Of a stretch of DNA of 64,000 bases, positions 17,375-26,403 are shown piece by piece. Numbering within the stretch: the first letter of the stretch is position 1; every line of letters begins with the position of its first letter. The translations under genes and the position numbers were made by a program. The stretch is from JARFQW01 sp963842955. Its GTDB lineage: Bacteria; Pseudomonadota; Gammaproteobacteria; Steroidobacterales; XN24. The stretch covers positions 62,001 to 126,000 of the forward strand of contig CAWJIJ010000005.1 in assembly GCA_963842955.1 (NCBI GenBank), given 5' to 3'. The notes under the pieces were generated by a model. The model searched no databases, had not been told where the DNA came from, and saw only the letters and a list, made by a program, of their open reading frames with translations.

Positions 17375-19075
17375 ATGAATACAGATTTTCGCAATCGTTA
17401 CCTGAGCTACGAAGAACTCACCGCCACCCTCCAGTCCTGGGCCGCCGAATACCCGGACCTGGCCCGGCTGCAGTCCATCGGCCGCACCGACGAGGGCCGC
17501 GAATTGTGGGTCCTGACGGTCGGCCCGCGGCCGGACGACATCCGGCCAGCGGTCTGGGTGGACGGCAACATGCACGCGGCGGAGTTGTGCGGCTCCAGTG
17601 TCGCGCTGGGTATCGCCGAGGACATGCTGAGGTTCCATGCCGACGGCGTGACGCCCCAGGATCTACCGCCGGGCGCGTGCGAGGTCCTCAAGGATGTACT
17701 GCTCTACGTGATGCCGCGAATCTCTCCGGATGGCGCCGAGCGGATGCTGGACCACGCCGGGTTCGTCCGTTCGAACACCCGGGACGATCGGCCGGACGAA
17801 GGACGCTCTTATTGGCGGCCCTGTGACGTAGACGGCGATGGTCTCGCCCTGGCCATGCGGGTAGAGGACGCCACCGGGGAGTTCGTGGAGTCCCGCGAGG
17901 TCGCCAACCTCATGCTCCTGCGCACCCTCGATGACGAGGGTCCGTTCTACAAACTTTATCCCGAGGGCCTGATCGAGAACTACGACGGGCGGACCATCCC
18001 CACGCCGTCGTTTCTGTCCGACTGTCCGACCGACCTGAACCGGAATTTTCCCTGGTCCTGGCGGCCCGAGCACGACCAGATAGGGGCAGGCGCATTTCCC
18101 GGCAGCGAGCCGGAGTCCCGGGCCGTCATGGAGTTTACGACCGGCCGTCCGAATATCTTTGCGTGGCTGAACCTGCACACCTTCGGCGGTGTCGGCATCC
18201 GGCCGCTGTCGCATCTGCCCGACTCCAAGATGGACCAGTCGGACCTGGCCATATTTCGCCAGGCGGCGCGCTGGCTGGAAGACTACAGCGGCTACCCGAC
18301 GGTCAGCGGGTGTGAGGAATTCACCTACGAGCCGGACAAGCCCATCCACGGGGACCTGACTGACTACGCCTATCACCAGCGGGGCTGCATTTCCTATGTT
18401 GTGGAGCTCTGGGACCTGTTCGCGCGGGTCGGGTTCGAGCGCAAGAAACCGTTCGTCGACAACTACGCCCACCGGAGCCGGGACGACCTGGTCAAGATCG
18501 GGAAGTGGGACCGGGACCATAATTTCGGGCGTATCGTGCGCCCGTGGAAAGCATGGGAACACCCGCAGCTTGGACCGGTGGAACTCGGCGGCGTCGACCA
18601 GCGGGTCGGGATCTTCAACCCACCTTATGAACTGCTGCCGGAAACCTGCGATCAGCAGTCCGCCGCGTTTCTCCGCGTTGCGGCGATGGCACCCAGGATC
18701 CGCGTGTCGGACATTCAGGTCGAGGACCTGGGCGGTGGGCTGTCGCGGGTGGATCTTGCCGTGGAGAATCAAGGCTATCTGCCCAGCTACGTGCTCAGTT
18801 CGGCGAAGCAGCTGAGCTGGAACGAGGAACCCTATCTCGAAATTGCCTGCGAGGCGTGCGAACTCGCCGAGGGGCCGGAACGCCGCCGGCTGGGGCACCT
18901 GGACGGCTGGGGCCGGGGTCTCTGCGACGGGACGGGCGTGCTCTATTACCCCTATGGCCGCGGCAACACGGGCACGTCCCGGCAGTCGTTCGTGGTCAAG
19001 GGGAGCGGGACCGTGACTGTCTCGGTCCGGTCATGCCGGGTGGGTAGCGTCCAGACGGAGATCAGCGTGGGCTAG
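17375..19075 (+). CDS. M14-family zinc carboxypeptidase
   Basis: A 566-residue metallopeptidase. Zinc ligands are His67 and Glu70 in GNMHAAELCGS and a distal His in AWLNLHTFGGVG. The catalytic Glu lies in CISYVVELWDLF. The N-terminal part (SYEELTATLQSWAAEYPDLARLQSIGRTDEGRE) is the standard M14 opening. No signal peptide is visible, so it is probably cytoplasmic. The last 150 residues form an extra beta-rich region (VSDIQVEDLGGGLSRV), a common accessory domain. ATG 17375 is chosen because homology begins there; a GTG at 17321 would add 18 charged residues. Substrate peptides are unknown. Confidence 0.88.
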   Translation: MNTDFRNRYLSYEELTATLQSWAAEYPDLARLQSIGRTDEGRELWVLTVGPRPDDIRPAVWVDGNMHAAELCGSSVALGIAEDMLRFHADGVTPQDLPPGACEVLKDVLLYVMPRISPDGAERMLDHAGFVRSNTRDDRPDEGRSYWRPCDVDGDGLALAMRVEDATGEFVESREVANLMLLRTLDDEGPFYKLYPEGLIENYDGRTIPTPSFLSDCPTDLNRNFPWSWRPEHDQIGAGAFPGSEPESRAVMEFTTGRPNIFAWLNLHTFGGVGIRPLSHLPDSKMDQSDLAIFRQAARWLEDYSGYPTVSGCEEFTYEPDKPIHGDLTDYAYHQRGCISYVVELWDLFARVGFERKKPFVDNYAHRSRDDLVKIGKWDRDHNFGRIVRPWKAWEHPQLGPVELGGVDQRVGIFNPPYELLPETCDQQSAAFLRVAAMAPRIRVSDIQVEDLGGGLSRVDLAVENQGYLPSYVLSSAKQLSWNEEPYLEIACEACELAEGPERRRLGHLDGWGRGLCDGTGVLYYPYGRGNTGTSRQSFVVKGSGTVTVSVRSCRVGSVQTEISVG

Positions 19076-19183
19076 GTGCCCTGCTCGTCTCGCCAGTGCT
19101 TTGCCGCTGACCTGCCCGGCCCTTTTTCGACACGATCTCAAGCCGGCGGTCAGGCCGGCCGACGGCTCGGCGCGGACGGCCGC

Positions 19184-21031
19184 TTAGCTCCGCTTCTTCT
19201 TCGGCTTGCCGGATTTAAAGGCGGGCTTTTTCTTGCCGGGTGGCTTGCCTGCTCTGGGGCCACCGGGTTTTGCTGATTTCGGCCCGCCGTGCTTGCCGGT
19301 CTTTCGCGTGGCGGGCGGCTTGCCCGGCTTGCGCGGCGCGCCCGGTTTCGGCCCGCCGAAGCGCTTCTCGGGCGCATCGCCCACCCGGGTGATGTTCAGT
19401 GCCTGGCCGCATACCCGGACCTTCTTGAGATCCTTGAAGATGTCGGAGGGCATGCCCTCGGGAAGGGCCACGAGGCTGTAATCGGTCTCGATTTCGATGT
19501 GCCCGATATGCTGGCCGTCGAGTCCGGCCTCGTTGGCGATGGCGCCCACGATATTGCCGGGCTTCACACCGTGGACATAGCCAACTTCGATCCGGAAACG
19601 CTCCAGGCCTTCGTCCGAGCGGGCCCGCGGCTTGCCACGCGGCGGACGCTCGAAGCGGTCGCCCGGTGAAGCCTCCGGCATCCGGGCGGAAGGTCGTTTC
19701 GCGTCCGGCTTCATGAGCAGCGGGCGGTCGCCTATGGCCATCTTCGCCAGCGCCGCTGCGATTTCGGTCGCGGGCACGTCGTGTTCCTGCTGGTACTGCT
19801 CGACCAGCCCCTGCATGAAGGCCAGTTCGCCCGCAGCCAGCACGTCGGTGATCTTCTGCTTGAAGTCAGCGATGCGCTTGTTGTTCACCCGCTCGGTGCT
19901 GGGCAGCTCCAGGGGCTCGATTCTCTGGCGGGTCGCGCGCTCGATGGCGTGGAACATGCGCCGTTCCCGCGGCGCGATGAACAGGATGGCCTCGCCGTGG
20001 CGGCCTGCGCGGCCGGTGCGGCCAATACGGTGGATATAGGACTCGGTGTCATGCGGGACGTCGTAGTTGACGACGTGACTGATCCTGTCCACGTCCAGGC
20101 CGCGAGCCGCGACATCGGTGGCGACCAGGATGTCCAGGGAGCCCTTCTTCAGGCGCTCGACCATCTGCTCGCGCTGTTTCTGCACCATGTCGCCGTTCAT
20201 CGCCGCCGCCGAGTAGCCGCGAGCTTCCAGCCGGTCGGCCAGTTCGCTGGTCGCGGTCTTGGTACGGACAAAAATCAGGACGGCGTCGAAGGGCTCGACT
20301 TCCAGTATCCGGGTCAGGGCGTCGAGCTTGTGCAGTCCGCTGACTACCCAGTAGCGCTGGCGGATGGTTTCCGCGGTTGCGGTTCTCGCCTTGATGGAGA
20401 TTTCTTTCGGCTCGTCGAGATGCCGTCGCGCGATGCGCTCGATCTCCCTGGGCATCGTCGCCGAGAACAGGGCCATCTGGCGGGTATCGGGAATCTGCTC
20501 CAGGATCCATTCCACTTCCTCGATGAAGCCCATGCGCAGCATCTCGTCGGCTTCGTCCAGGACCAATGCCTGCAGGCCGCCGAGCTTGAGGGTTCCGCGG
20601 CGCATATGGTCCATGACCCTTCCGGGGGTTCCGACGACCACGTGCACGCCCCGCTTGAGCTGCCGCAGCTGTCCGGAGTAATCCTGGCCGCCATAGATGG
20701 GCAGAACGTGGAAGCCCTTCAGGTGACTCGCGTAGCGTTGAAAGGCCTCCGCGACCTGGATAGCGAGTTCCCGGGTCGGTGTCAGCACCATGACCTGGAC
20801 CTGCTTGTTTTCAAGATCCAGGCGGGAGAGCAGGGGCAGCGCGAAGGCCGCCGTCTTGCCGGTGCCGGTCGGTGCGTGGCCGAGCAGATCCAGGCCCTTC
20901 AGCAGATGCGGTATGGCCTGTGCCTGGATCGGGGAAGGGGTTTCGTAGCCGACTTCCTCAAGGGCCGTCAACAGGGGCGCGGCCAGTTCGAGGTCGCTGA
21001 ATTGGGTACCCGGGTTCTTGGAATCGGACAT
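19184..21031 (-). CDS. deaD: DEAD-box ATP-dependent RNA helicase DeaD/CsdA
   Basis: This helicase unwinds RNA duplexes in ribosome assembly, mRNA decay and cold adaptation. All motifs are present in order: Q motif (YETPSPIQAQAIP), motif I APTGTGKT, PTRELA, TPGR, DEAD, SAT, then in the second domain ATDVAARGLD and HRIGRTGRAGR. A DbpA-type RNA-binding domain follows (RFRIEVGYVHGVKPGNIVGA). The tail after about residue 535 is a basic, Gly/Pro/Lys-rich disordered region (GKPPATRKTGKHGGPKSAK) that would add RNA affinity. I start at MSDSKNPG rather than six residues earlier. Length is 615 residues. Confidence 0.95.
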   Translation of the reverse strand: MSDSKNPGTQFSDLELAAPLLTALEEVGYETPSPIQAQAIPHLLKGLDLLGHAPTGTGKTAAFALPLLSRLDLENKQVQVMVLTPTRELAIQVAEAFQRYASHLKGFHVLPIYGGQDYSGQLRQLKRGVHVVVGTPGRVMDHMRRGTLKLGGLQALVLDEADEMLRMGFIEEVEWILEQIPDTRQMALFSATMPREIERIARRHLDEPKEISIKARTATAETIRQRYWVVSGLHKLDALTRILEVEPFDAVLIFVRTKTATSELADRLEARGYSAAAMNGDMVQKQREQMVERLKKGSLDILVATDVAARGLDVDRISHVVNYDVPHDTESYIHRIGRTGRAGRHGEAILFIAPRERRMFHAIERATRQRIEPLELPSTERVNNKRIADFKQKITDVLAAGELAFMQGLVEQYQQEHDVPATEIAAALAKMAIGDRPLLMKPDAKRPSARMPEASPGDRFERPPRGKPRARSDEGLERFRIEVGYVHGVKPGNIVGAIANEAGLDGQHIGHIEIETDYSLVALPEGMPSDIFKDLKKVRVCGQALNITRVGDAPEKRFGGPKPGAPRKPGKPPATRKTGKHGGPKSAKPGGPRAGKPPGKKKPAFKSGKPKKKRS

Positions 21032-21272
21032 CGGAGAAACCTGCTGCATAGAGAGAGGCCCGGTGTGGGGTTCTCCGGGAGGCGATGCATCATACCGCGT
21101 GCCACCGCTGAAATGCGCCGCGCCGCCGAGTTGCCGGGATGCGCGACGCGAGGCCGGGCGAGGGCGAAGGACTGCGAGCCCGGGCCGAGGGTCCGCCCAC
21201 CGGCAGGTTAGACCCTTGCGTTTCTCTCGGATAGGCTGTGCGCCACCTTAGCCCCATGCACAGGACGCCTCA

Positions 21273-22676
21273 GTGACCCAACGCAGCTGGTCGATGGATT
21301 CCCTGGTCCTGATCTTCTCATTCATCATCGTCGCGCAGTTGCTGTCCTACGTCATACCGCAGGGCGAGTTCGACCGTGAGCCCTATGCCGAGAACCCGAA
21401 CCGGACCATGCTGGTGGCCGGGACCTACGAGCGTCTCGAGGGAACCGAAAGGGCAAGCCTGCCGCCCTGGCATTTCCTGAGCGCGATCACGGAGGGCCTG
21501 GAGAGCGCGCAGGACATCATTTTCCTGATCTTTATCGTGGGCGGCGTGATCGCTATTGTCCGGCGCAGTGGCGCCATCGATTCCGCTCTTCACAAGGCGG
21601 TGGATCACCTGGGGCACAGCCCGGGCATCCTGATCGCCGGCTGCCTGGGCCTGTTCAGCATGGGCTCCTATACGATCGGCATGGGCGAGGAGTACGTGCC
21701 GCTTGTGCCGATCATCGTCACCATGAGCCTGGCCATGCGCATGGACGCGGTCGTCGCGATGGCCATGGTCTGGGTGCCCTGCGGTATCGGCTGGGCCTGT
21801 GCGGGGATCAACCCGTTCAACGTCATCATCGCCCAGAACATCGCCAACGTGCCCCTGACGTCCGGCGCCGGCGCCCGCTTTGTCATGATGATCGCGTTCC
21901 TCGCCCTGGCGTTTCATCACACCTACCGCTATGCGATGCGTGTGTGGAAAGATCCGGCCAGCAGCCTGGTTGCGGACATCGACTACAGCGCGGGCTTCGA
22001 TCTGCCCGAGGACCGGGAGCTGACCGGCAAACGAATCGCGATTCTGGGGGTGTTTGTCCTCGGCATCCTGGGCTTCGTGTTCGGGGCCAAGAGCTATGGC
22101 TGGTATATCGCCGAACTCAATGCCGTGTTCCTGGCCGTCGGGCTGGTTGCCGCCGTAATCGCGGGCATGGCTCCCGGCGATGTCAGCCGGACGTTCATTC
22201 AGGGGGCATCGGAAATGACCGCCGCGGCCCTGATCGTCGGCTTTGCCCGTACGATCGAGGTCGTGCTCAGCGACGGCCAGATCCTGGACTCGATCATTTT
22301 CAGCATCGCCGGTTTGCTGGAGGGCATGCCGGCCGAGGTGTCGGCCATCGGCATGCTCGCGGTTCAGACCATCTGCAACTTCTTTATCCCGTCGGGCAGC
22401 GGCCAGGCGTTTGTCACCATGCCCATCATGTCCCCGTTGGCGACGCTGACGGATGTGCCGCAGCAAACCGCAGTGCTCGCCTACCAGTTCGGCGACGGGT
22501 TCACGAATATGATCGTACCGACCAGCGCGCTGCTGATGGGCGCGCTGGCGCTGGGCCGGGTTCCGTACATGGCCTGGGTCCGGTTCGTCGGGCCGCTCCT
22601 GCTCAAGATCTTCGCGCTGGCGACGGTGTTTCTGGTCGGGTCGCTGCATTTCGGCGACGCCGTGGGTCTGTACTGA
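21273..22676 (+). CDS. YfcC-family (DcuC/ArcD superfamily) membrane transporter
   Basis: A 467-residue polytopic protein with about 12 hydrophobic segments, beginning near LVLIFSFIIVAQLLSYVIPQ, close to the family consensus of a helix followed by IPxGEF. Two related halves, each with a re-entrant segment (GSYTIGMGEEYVPLVP and NFFIPSGSGQAFVTMP), are typical of ion-transporter superfamily carriers such as YfcC. Members move dicarboxylates or basic amino acids. No ribosome binding site is obvious, and GTG 21273 or ATG 21294 are both possible starts. It stands alone, divergent from deaD. The substrate cannot be decided from the sequence. Confidence 0.83.
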   Translation: MTQRSWSMDSLVLIFSFIIVAQLLSYVIPQGEFDREPYAENPNRTMLVAGTYERLEGTERASLPPWHFLSAITEGLESAQDIIFLIFIVGGVIAIVRRSGAIDSALHKAVDHLGHSPGILIAGCLGLFSMGSYTIGMGEEYVPLVPIIVTMSLAMRMDAVVAMAMVWVPCGIGWACAGINPFNVIIAQNIANVPLTSGAGARFVMMIAFLALAFHHTYRYAMRVWKDPASSLVADIDYSAGFDLPEDRELTGKRIAILGVFVLGILGFVFGAKSYGWYIAELNAVFLAVGLVAAVIAGMAPGDVSRTFIQGASEMTAAALIVGFARTIEVVLSDGQILDSIIFSIAGLLEGMPAEVSAIGMLAVQTICNFFIPSGSGQAFVTMPIMSPLATLTDVPQQTAVLAYQFGDGFTNMIVPTSALLMGALALGRVPYMAWVRFVGPLLLKIFALATVFLVGSLHFGDAVGLY

Positions 22677-22921
22677 GAGGGATCTGCCGGGCCGGTTCGA
22701 GCCTCGACGCGCCACAACTCCGACAGGCCAGAAATTCAAATTTTGGATCCAGGGGACCGGTTGTCGTGCTGGATACAAGGGAGGAGAGTGGCGGCCGATC
22801 ATGACGCAGCCCGGTCGCGGTAGCTCATCGTCCGCAAAGGGAATATGCTGGCGCTCTTCGGCAGACGCGAATTCATTGCTTGTGATTTTTTTCCCGATCG
22901 GGTCGGGGACAGGAGTGGGAT

Positions 22922-23608
22922 GTGCTGGCAGCACCTGGTGATTACCTTCGGGCGCGACGCGTCCTCCCGGCCACGGTCCTTGCGCTGATCGGCAGCCTCA
23001 TGCTCGCCGGCTGTGCTTCCAGGCAGGTGGAGGTAGACAGCGAATGGAAAGGCGACAGCTCGGACAAGCAGGCGTTTTCCCGGATCCTGATCATCGGGCT
23101 CACGCCGGAGTACAACGCACGCTGCGCCTTCGAGCGTTTCATGCGCGCCGAGATGAAAGAGACCTCGGCCGTGGGCATACCGAGCTGTGACGGCATGAAG
23201 AGCACGGAAGAACTTTCCAGGGAGGCCATCGAGCGGCTCATCAAGGAGTTCAACGCCGACGCGGTACTCGCGACCAGTCTGGTTTCGGCCAGCTCCGAAG
23301 GCCGGGAAGGCGGGACGCTGGAAACCCAGGGTGATGCCTATTACAAAGCCACCGGATACGGTTACTGGCATCCCTACTACGGGGTGTACGGCGTGCCGGT
23401 GGTCTACGGGGAGTTCAAAACGGCTCCGCCGATCACCACCGTCGAGGGCGAAATCGAGATCGACTCCAAGCTCTACGAGACGGCAAACGCCAAGCTGGTC
23501 TACGAGATGACCACGAAAGCCCGGGATCTCGAGTCACGGGCCACGGGATTGGCCGAGGTCACGGAGCCCATCGTCGCCCGCATGAAGCGGGACGGTCTCA
23601 TCCGCTAG
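22922..23608 (+). CDS. Outer- or inner-membrane lipoprotein, 228 aa
   Basis: The signal peptide ends in a lipobox (SLMLAGC), so the mature protein begins at an acylated Cys. The mature region reads FSRILIIGLTPEYNARCAFE, and ends in a short helix (IVARMKRDGLIR). A Tyr/Gly-rich loop lies in the middle (ATGYGYWHPYYGVYGVPVVYG). The arrangement resembles lipoproteins with a CsgG/TolB-N-like fold that use an ILIIGL strand, but I would not assign a role. Translation starts at GTG 22922. It is convergent with purU, 40 nt apart. Confidence 0.75.
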   Translation: MLAAPGDYLRARRVLPATVLALIGSLMLAGCASRQVEVDSEWKGDSSDKQAFSRILIIGLTPEYNARCAFERFMRAEMKETSAVGIPSCDGMKSTEELSREAIERLIKEFNADAVLATSLVSASSEGREGGTLETQGDAYYKATGYGYWHPYYGVYGVPVVYGEFKTAPPITTVEGEIEIDSKLYETANAKLVYEMTTKARDLESRATGLAEVTEPIVARMKRDGLIR

Positions 23609-23648
23609 GCCCGGCAGCCCGACCCGGAAGCCGGCGGGTCCGGACCGG

Positions 23649-24521
23649 TTAGTGGAACACGACGGTGCGGTTGCCGTAGACCAGCACCCGGTCTTCCAGG
23701 TGCCAGCGTACGGCGCGGGCCAGAACCGAGCGCTCTACATCTCGTCCCTTGCACACCAGGTCCTCGAGGGAATCCCGGTGTGACGTCCGGATGACGTCCT
23801 GTTCGATGATCGGTCCCTCGTCCAGGTCGCTGGTCGCATAGTGGGCCGTGGCGCCGATGAGCTTGACTCCCCGTCCGTAGGCCTGGTGATAAGGCTTGCC
23901 CCCTACGAAGGCGGGCAGAAACGAGTGATGGATGTTGATGATTCGTGACGGGAACGCGTCGGTGAAATCAGTACTCAGGATCTGCATGTATCGGGCCATG
24001 ACCACCAGGTCGATCTGCTGATCCCCAAGCAGCGCGATTTCCCGGTCCTCCTGCTCCCGTTTGCTCTTCTCGGTGATCGGGAATACGTGGAAGTCGATGC
24101 CAAACTGTGTCGCGACCTCCGCAAGGTCTTCGTGGTTGCTCACGATCAGGGGAATGTCGCAGACCAGCTCCCCGGCCTTGTGGCGCAACAGCAGGTCGTA
24201 GAGACAGTGATCGTAACGGGATACGAAAATTGCCATGCGCTTGCGCGTCGCGGCATAGCGGATCGACCAGGCCATCCGGAACCGTTCGGCCACCTCGGCG
24301 ATCGCCCCCTCGAGCGCCACCCGGTCGGTGTGCATCTCGCTCATATCGAAGCGGATCCGCTGAAAGAACATGCCCGCGAGGGTGTCGGTGTGCTGATCGG
24401 CGTCGAGGATATTGGCCCCGTGTCCGTAGAGCAGTTGGGCGAGCGCGGCGACCAGTCCCCGGCGGTCCGGGCAGGAGACCAGGAGGGTCGCGGTGTGGTC
24501 CCGTGTCGAGTCCTGTGACAT
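23649..24521 (-). CDS. purU: Formyltetrahydrofolate deformylase
   Basis: PurU hydrolyses 10-formyl-THF to formate and THF, balancing one-carbon units and supplying formate to PurT. An N-terminal ACT domain (TATLLVSCPDRRGLVAALAQ) precedes the formyltransferase domain. That domain carries NIHHSFLPAFVGGKPYHQAY with the catalytic Asn/His, and GATAHYATSDLDEGPIIEQDV with the catalytic Asp. Length is 290 residues, as usual, if the start is ATG 24521. An in-frame start 27 codons earlier gives residues unlike the family. It is transcribed alone. Confidence 0.95.
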   Translation of the reverse strand: MSQDSTRDHTATLLVSCPDRRGLVAALAQLLYGHGANILDADQHTDTLAGMFFQRIRFDMSEMHTDRVALEGAIAEVAERFRMAWSIRYAATRKRMAIFVSRYDHCLYDLLLRHKAGELVCDIPLIVSNHEDLAEVATQFGIDFHVFPITEKSKREQEDREIALLGDQQIDLVVMARYMQILSTDFTDAFPSRIINIHHSFLPAFVGGKPYHQAYGRGVKLIGATAHYATSDLDEGPIIEQDVIRTSHRDSLEDLVCKGRDVERSVLARAVRWHLEDRVLVYGNRTVVFH

Positions 24522-24842
24522 GGGTTGAGCAGTGTAAGCGAAATCATCGTCGGGATCGCATGGCTTCCCGGGGACGCCTGTTCGGCTTCGGTTCATCAAC
24601 ACGTCCGCCTCGTTTTTCCCCCCAGGGATCGCGACTGACCGGTTTCCAGGGCCGGTACATCTTGCCGAGCCACCGGGAGTTCACTAAGGTCCCAACCGAG
24701 GTCCGGCCGAGCCCGTTGGGCGCGCCGGATAGTAAACCTGCGGGCGTTCCGCCCCATTGCGGCCGGTCTCGTATCGCGGTTGTCCGGCGGGGCGCCGAAA
24801 TCCGTCTCAGGCACGATCGCATTCAATACACAGGAGAGAACA
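24522..24842. other. Divergent intergenic region purU / secreted protein
   Basis: No supported gene in about 320 nt. It should hold the promoters of purU (minus) and of the small secreted protein (plus). No regulatory palindrome stands out. Confidence 0.4.
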
Positions 24843-25259
24843 ATGACTCGCATGCTTCCGATTCTGGCTTCACTGGGAGTCACCCTGGTTGCCGCCCCCG
24901 CTGCCGCCGACGATATCCGCGAGCAGCGCGTGCAGTTCGAACGCGGCGCCACCAGCGCCTTCGTGGAAGACCGTATCACCGGGTACGAGTCGGTTGACTA
25001 CCTGCTCGGCGCCGCGAAGGGTCAGTACATGAACGTCAGCATGGCCACGGACAATGGTGCCAACTACTTCAATATCCTGGCGCCGGGTGAAACGGAGGTC
25101 GCGATGTTCAACGGGTCGATTGCCGATAACCAGTACGAAGGCGTGCTGCCCGCGAGCGGCGACTACCGGGTCCGGGTCTACATGATGCGCAGCGCCGCCC
25201 GTCGTGACGAAGTGGCGAACTACCGGCTCGAGATGATCATTACCGAGAGTGGCGAATAG
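24843..25259 (+). CDS. Small secreted protein, PliG-like (g-type lysozyme inhibitor family candidate)
   Basis: ATG 24843 follows AGGAG with 6-nt spacing. A signal peptide (MTRMLPILASLGVTLVAAPA) is cleaved before DDIREQRV. The mature protein of about 115 residues is a compact beta domain with YLLGAAKGQYMNVSMATDNG and the closing pattern LPASGDYRVRVYMMRSAARR. This is the pattern seen in PliG-type lysozyme inhibitors and related periplasmic proteins. Conservation of the fold does not prove lysozyme binding. It overlaps or abuts the next outer-membrane gene, so the two may be co-transcribed. Confidence 0.75.
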   Translation: MTRMLPILASLGVTLVAAPAAADDIREQRVQFERGATSAFVEDRITGYESVDYLLGAAKGQYMNVSMATDNGANYFNILAPGETEVAMFNGSIADNQYEGVLPASGDYRVRVYMMRSAARRDEVANYRLEMIITESGE

Positions 25260-25272
25260 GCCGGGGGGCGCG

Positions 25273-26101
25273 GTGAATTACGCGCCGGGACGCCCGGCCT
25301 TGATCCGTTCGGCGAGCCGGACAAGCCGGTGCATCTTGAGTGTTTCTTGCCTCGCCTGGCTTCTGTTGGCGGGGTCGGCGCTTTTCAGCGATCCAGCCCA
25401 CGCCCAGGAACGAGCCGGCGGGAATGCCCGTGCGGGCATCGGCCTGGAATTCGGGCCGGTCTGGTTTTCCAGCAACGACGTGCGCATTCCCGGTGACGAC
25501 GGCACGAAGTTCGACATGCTGGACCTCACCGGCAAGGGAGCCGATTTCTTCGTGCGTCTGGAGGGGTTCTGGGAAATCAACGAAAAACACGGTCTGCGCG
25601 TCGTGCTTGCGCCGCTGGAAGTGGATGGCACGGGAGATCTGTCCCGGGACACGGAGTTTGCCGGCACGCTCTTTCCGGCGGGCCGGACCGAGGGCACGTA
25701 CAACTTCAGCACCTACAAGTTCACCTGGCGATACCGGATGCGGGACCGGGGTGCCCTGCGCTGGCGAATCGGCTTTACGGGGCTGATTCGCGACGCGAAC
25801 GTGGAATTGAAGCAGGGCGAGCTGAAGGACAACAACGACGACATCGGATTCGTGCCGCTTTTGCACCTGTCAGGCGAATACGCCCTGGCCGAGCGCTGGC
25901 AGCTGGCCTTCGATTTCGATGGCTCTGGCCGGCGGCCCGGGGCGGGCGTTCGACGTATCGGTGCAGGCCCACTACGACCTCAGCCGAAACTGGCGCGTCG
26001 GCGGCGGGTACCGGATGCTCGAGGGCGGCGTGGACACGGACGATGTCTACAATTTCGCCTGGATCCACTACGCGGTGTTCAACGCCCAGTATCGCTTCTA
26101 G
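25273..26101 (+). pseudogene. Outer-membrane beta-barrel protein, frameshifted
   Basis: A signal peptide (LAWLLLAGSALFSDPAHAQ) is followed by alternating amphipathic strands (GIGLEFGPVWFSSNDVRIPG, YKFTWRYRMRDRGALRWRIG) of an OmpW/porin-like barrel. At about 25917-25920 (FDFDG) the frame goes out of register. The next frame continues ALAGGPGRAFDVSVQAHYDL and ends NAQYRF at TAG 26101. A C-terminal Phe is the Bam recognition signature, so this is the real end and one extra G explains the break. Repaired length is about 275 residues. The start is uncertain (GTG 25273 behind GGGGGG, or GTG 25249 overlapping the gene before). Confidence 0.75.
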
Positions 26102-26360
26102 CGGTACTGGGCCGTCGGCGAAAGGCCCCTGGGGGAGGGCTCCTGGGGGGAGGGCCACTGGGCCGGAAGGCGGCCTTCCGTCATGATCTGGTGTGCGTAT
26201 CCCCTCGTACCAGGCGGCCGAGCGCTGAAGCAGGGGCTCCTCAGCTAAAGGCCAGCCCGTCTGCCCACCCTTTGAAAACAGCGTCTTGGAACTGCGTATC
26301 GGGTTCCGGCATGGGCGAGCGAACTGCTGCCTGCGGCATTTACGTATTGCCGTGGGCGTG

Positions 26361-26403
26361 TGTTAATCTAGATTGACATCCTAAGTGTCATGAAAATTTT
26401 ACT
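26361..26403 (+). promoter_or_regulatory. Tandem PpsR/CrtJ-type palindromes at the bchE start
   Basis: TGTTAATCTAGATTGACA (26361-26378) is a perfect TGT-N12-ACA site. After 7 bp a second near match, TGT-N12-ACT (26386-26403), spans the bchE start codon. This mirrors the pair at the puc promoter, so coordinate repression of pigment and antenna genes is inferred. The exact promoter is not obvious; any transcript starting here would have a very short leader. Confidence 0.68.

Noticed and set aside
19781..21211. Plus-strand open frame opposite the DEAD-box helicase
   Set aside because: Antisense shadow of deaD with no ribosome binding site or recognisable domain.
21318..22934. 538-codon minus-strand frame opposite the YfcC-type transporter
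   Set aside because: His/Gln/Arg-rich composition typical of the complement of a membrane protein gene.
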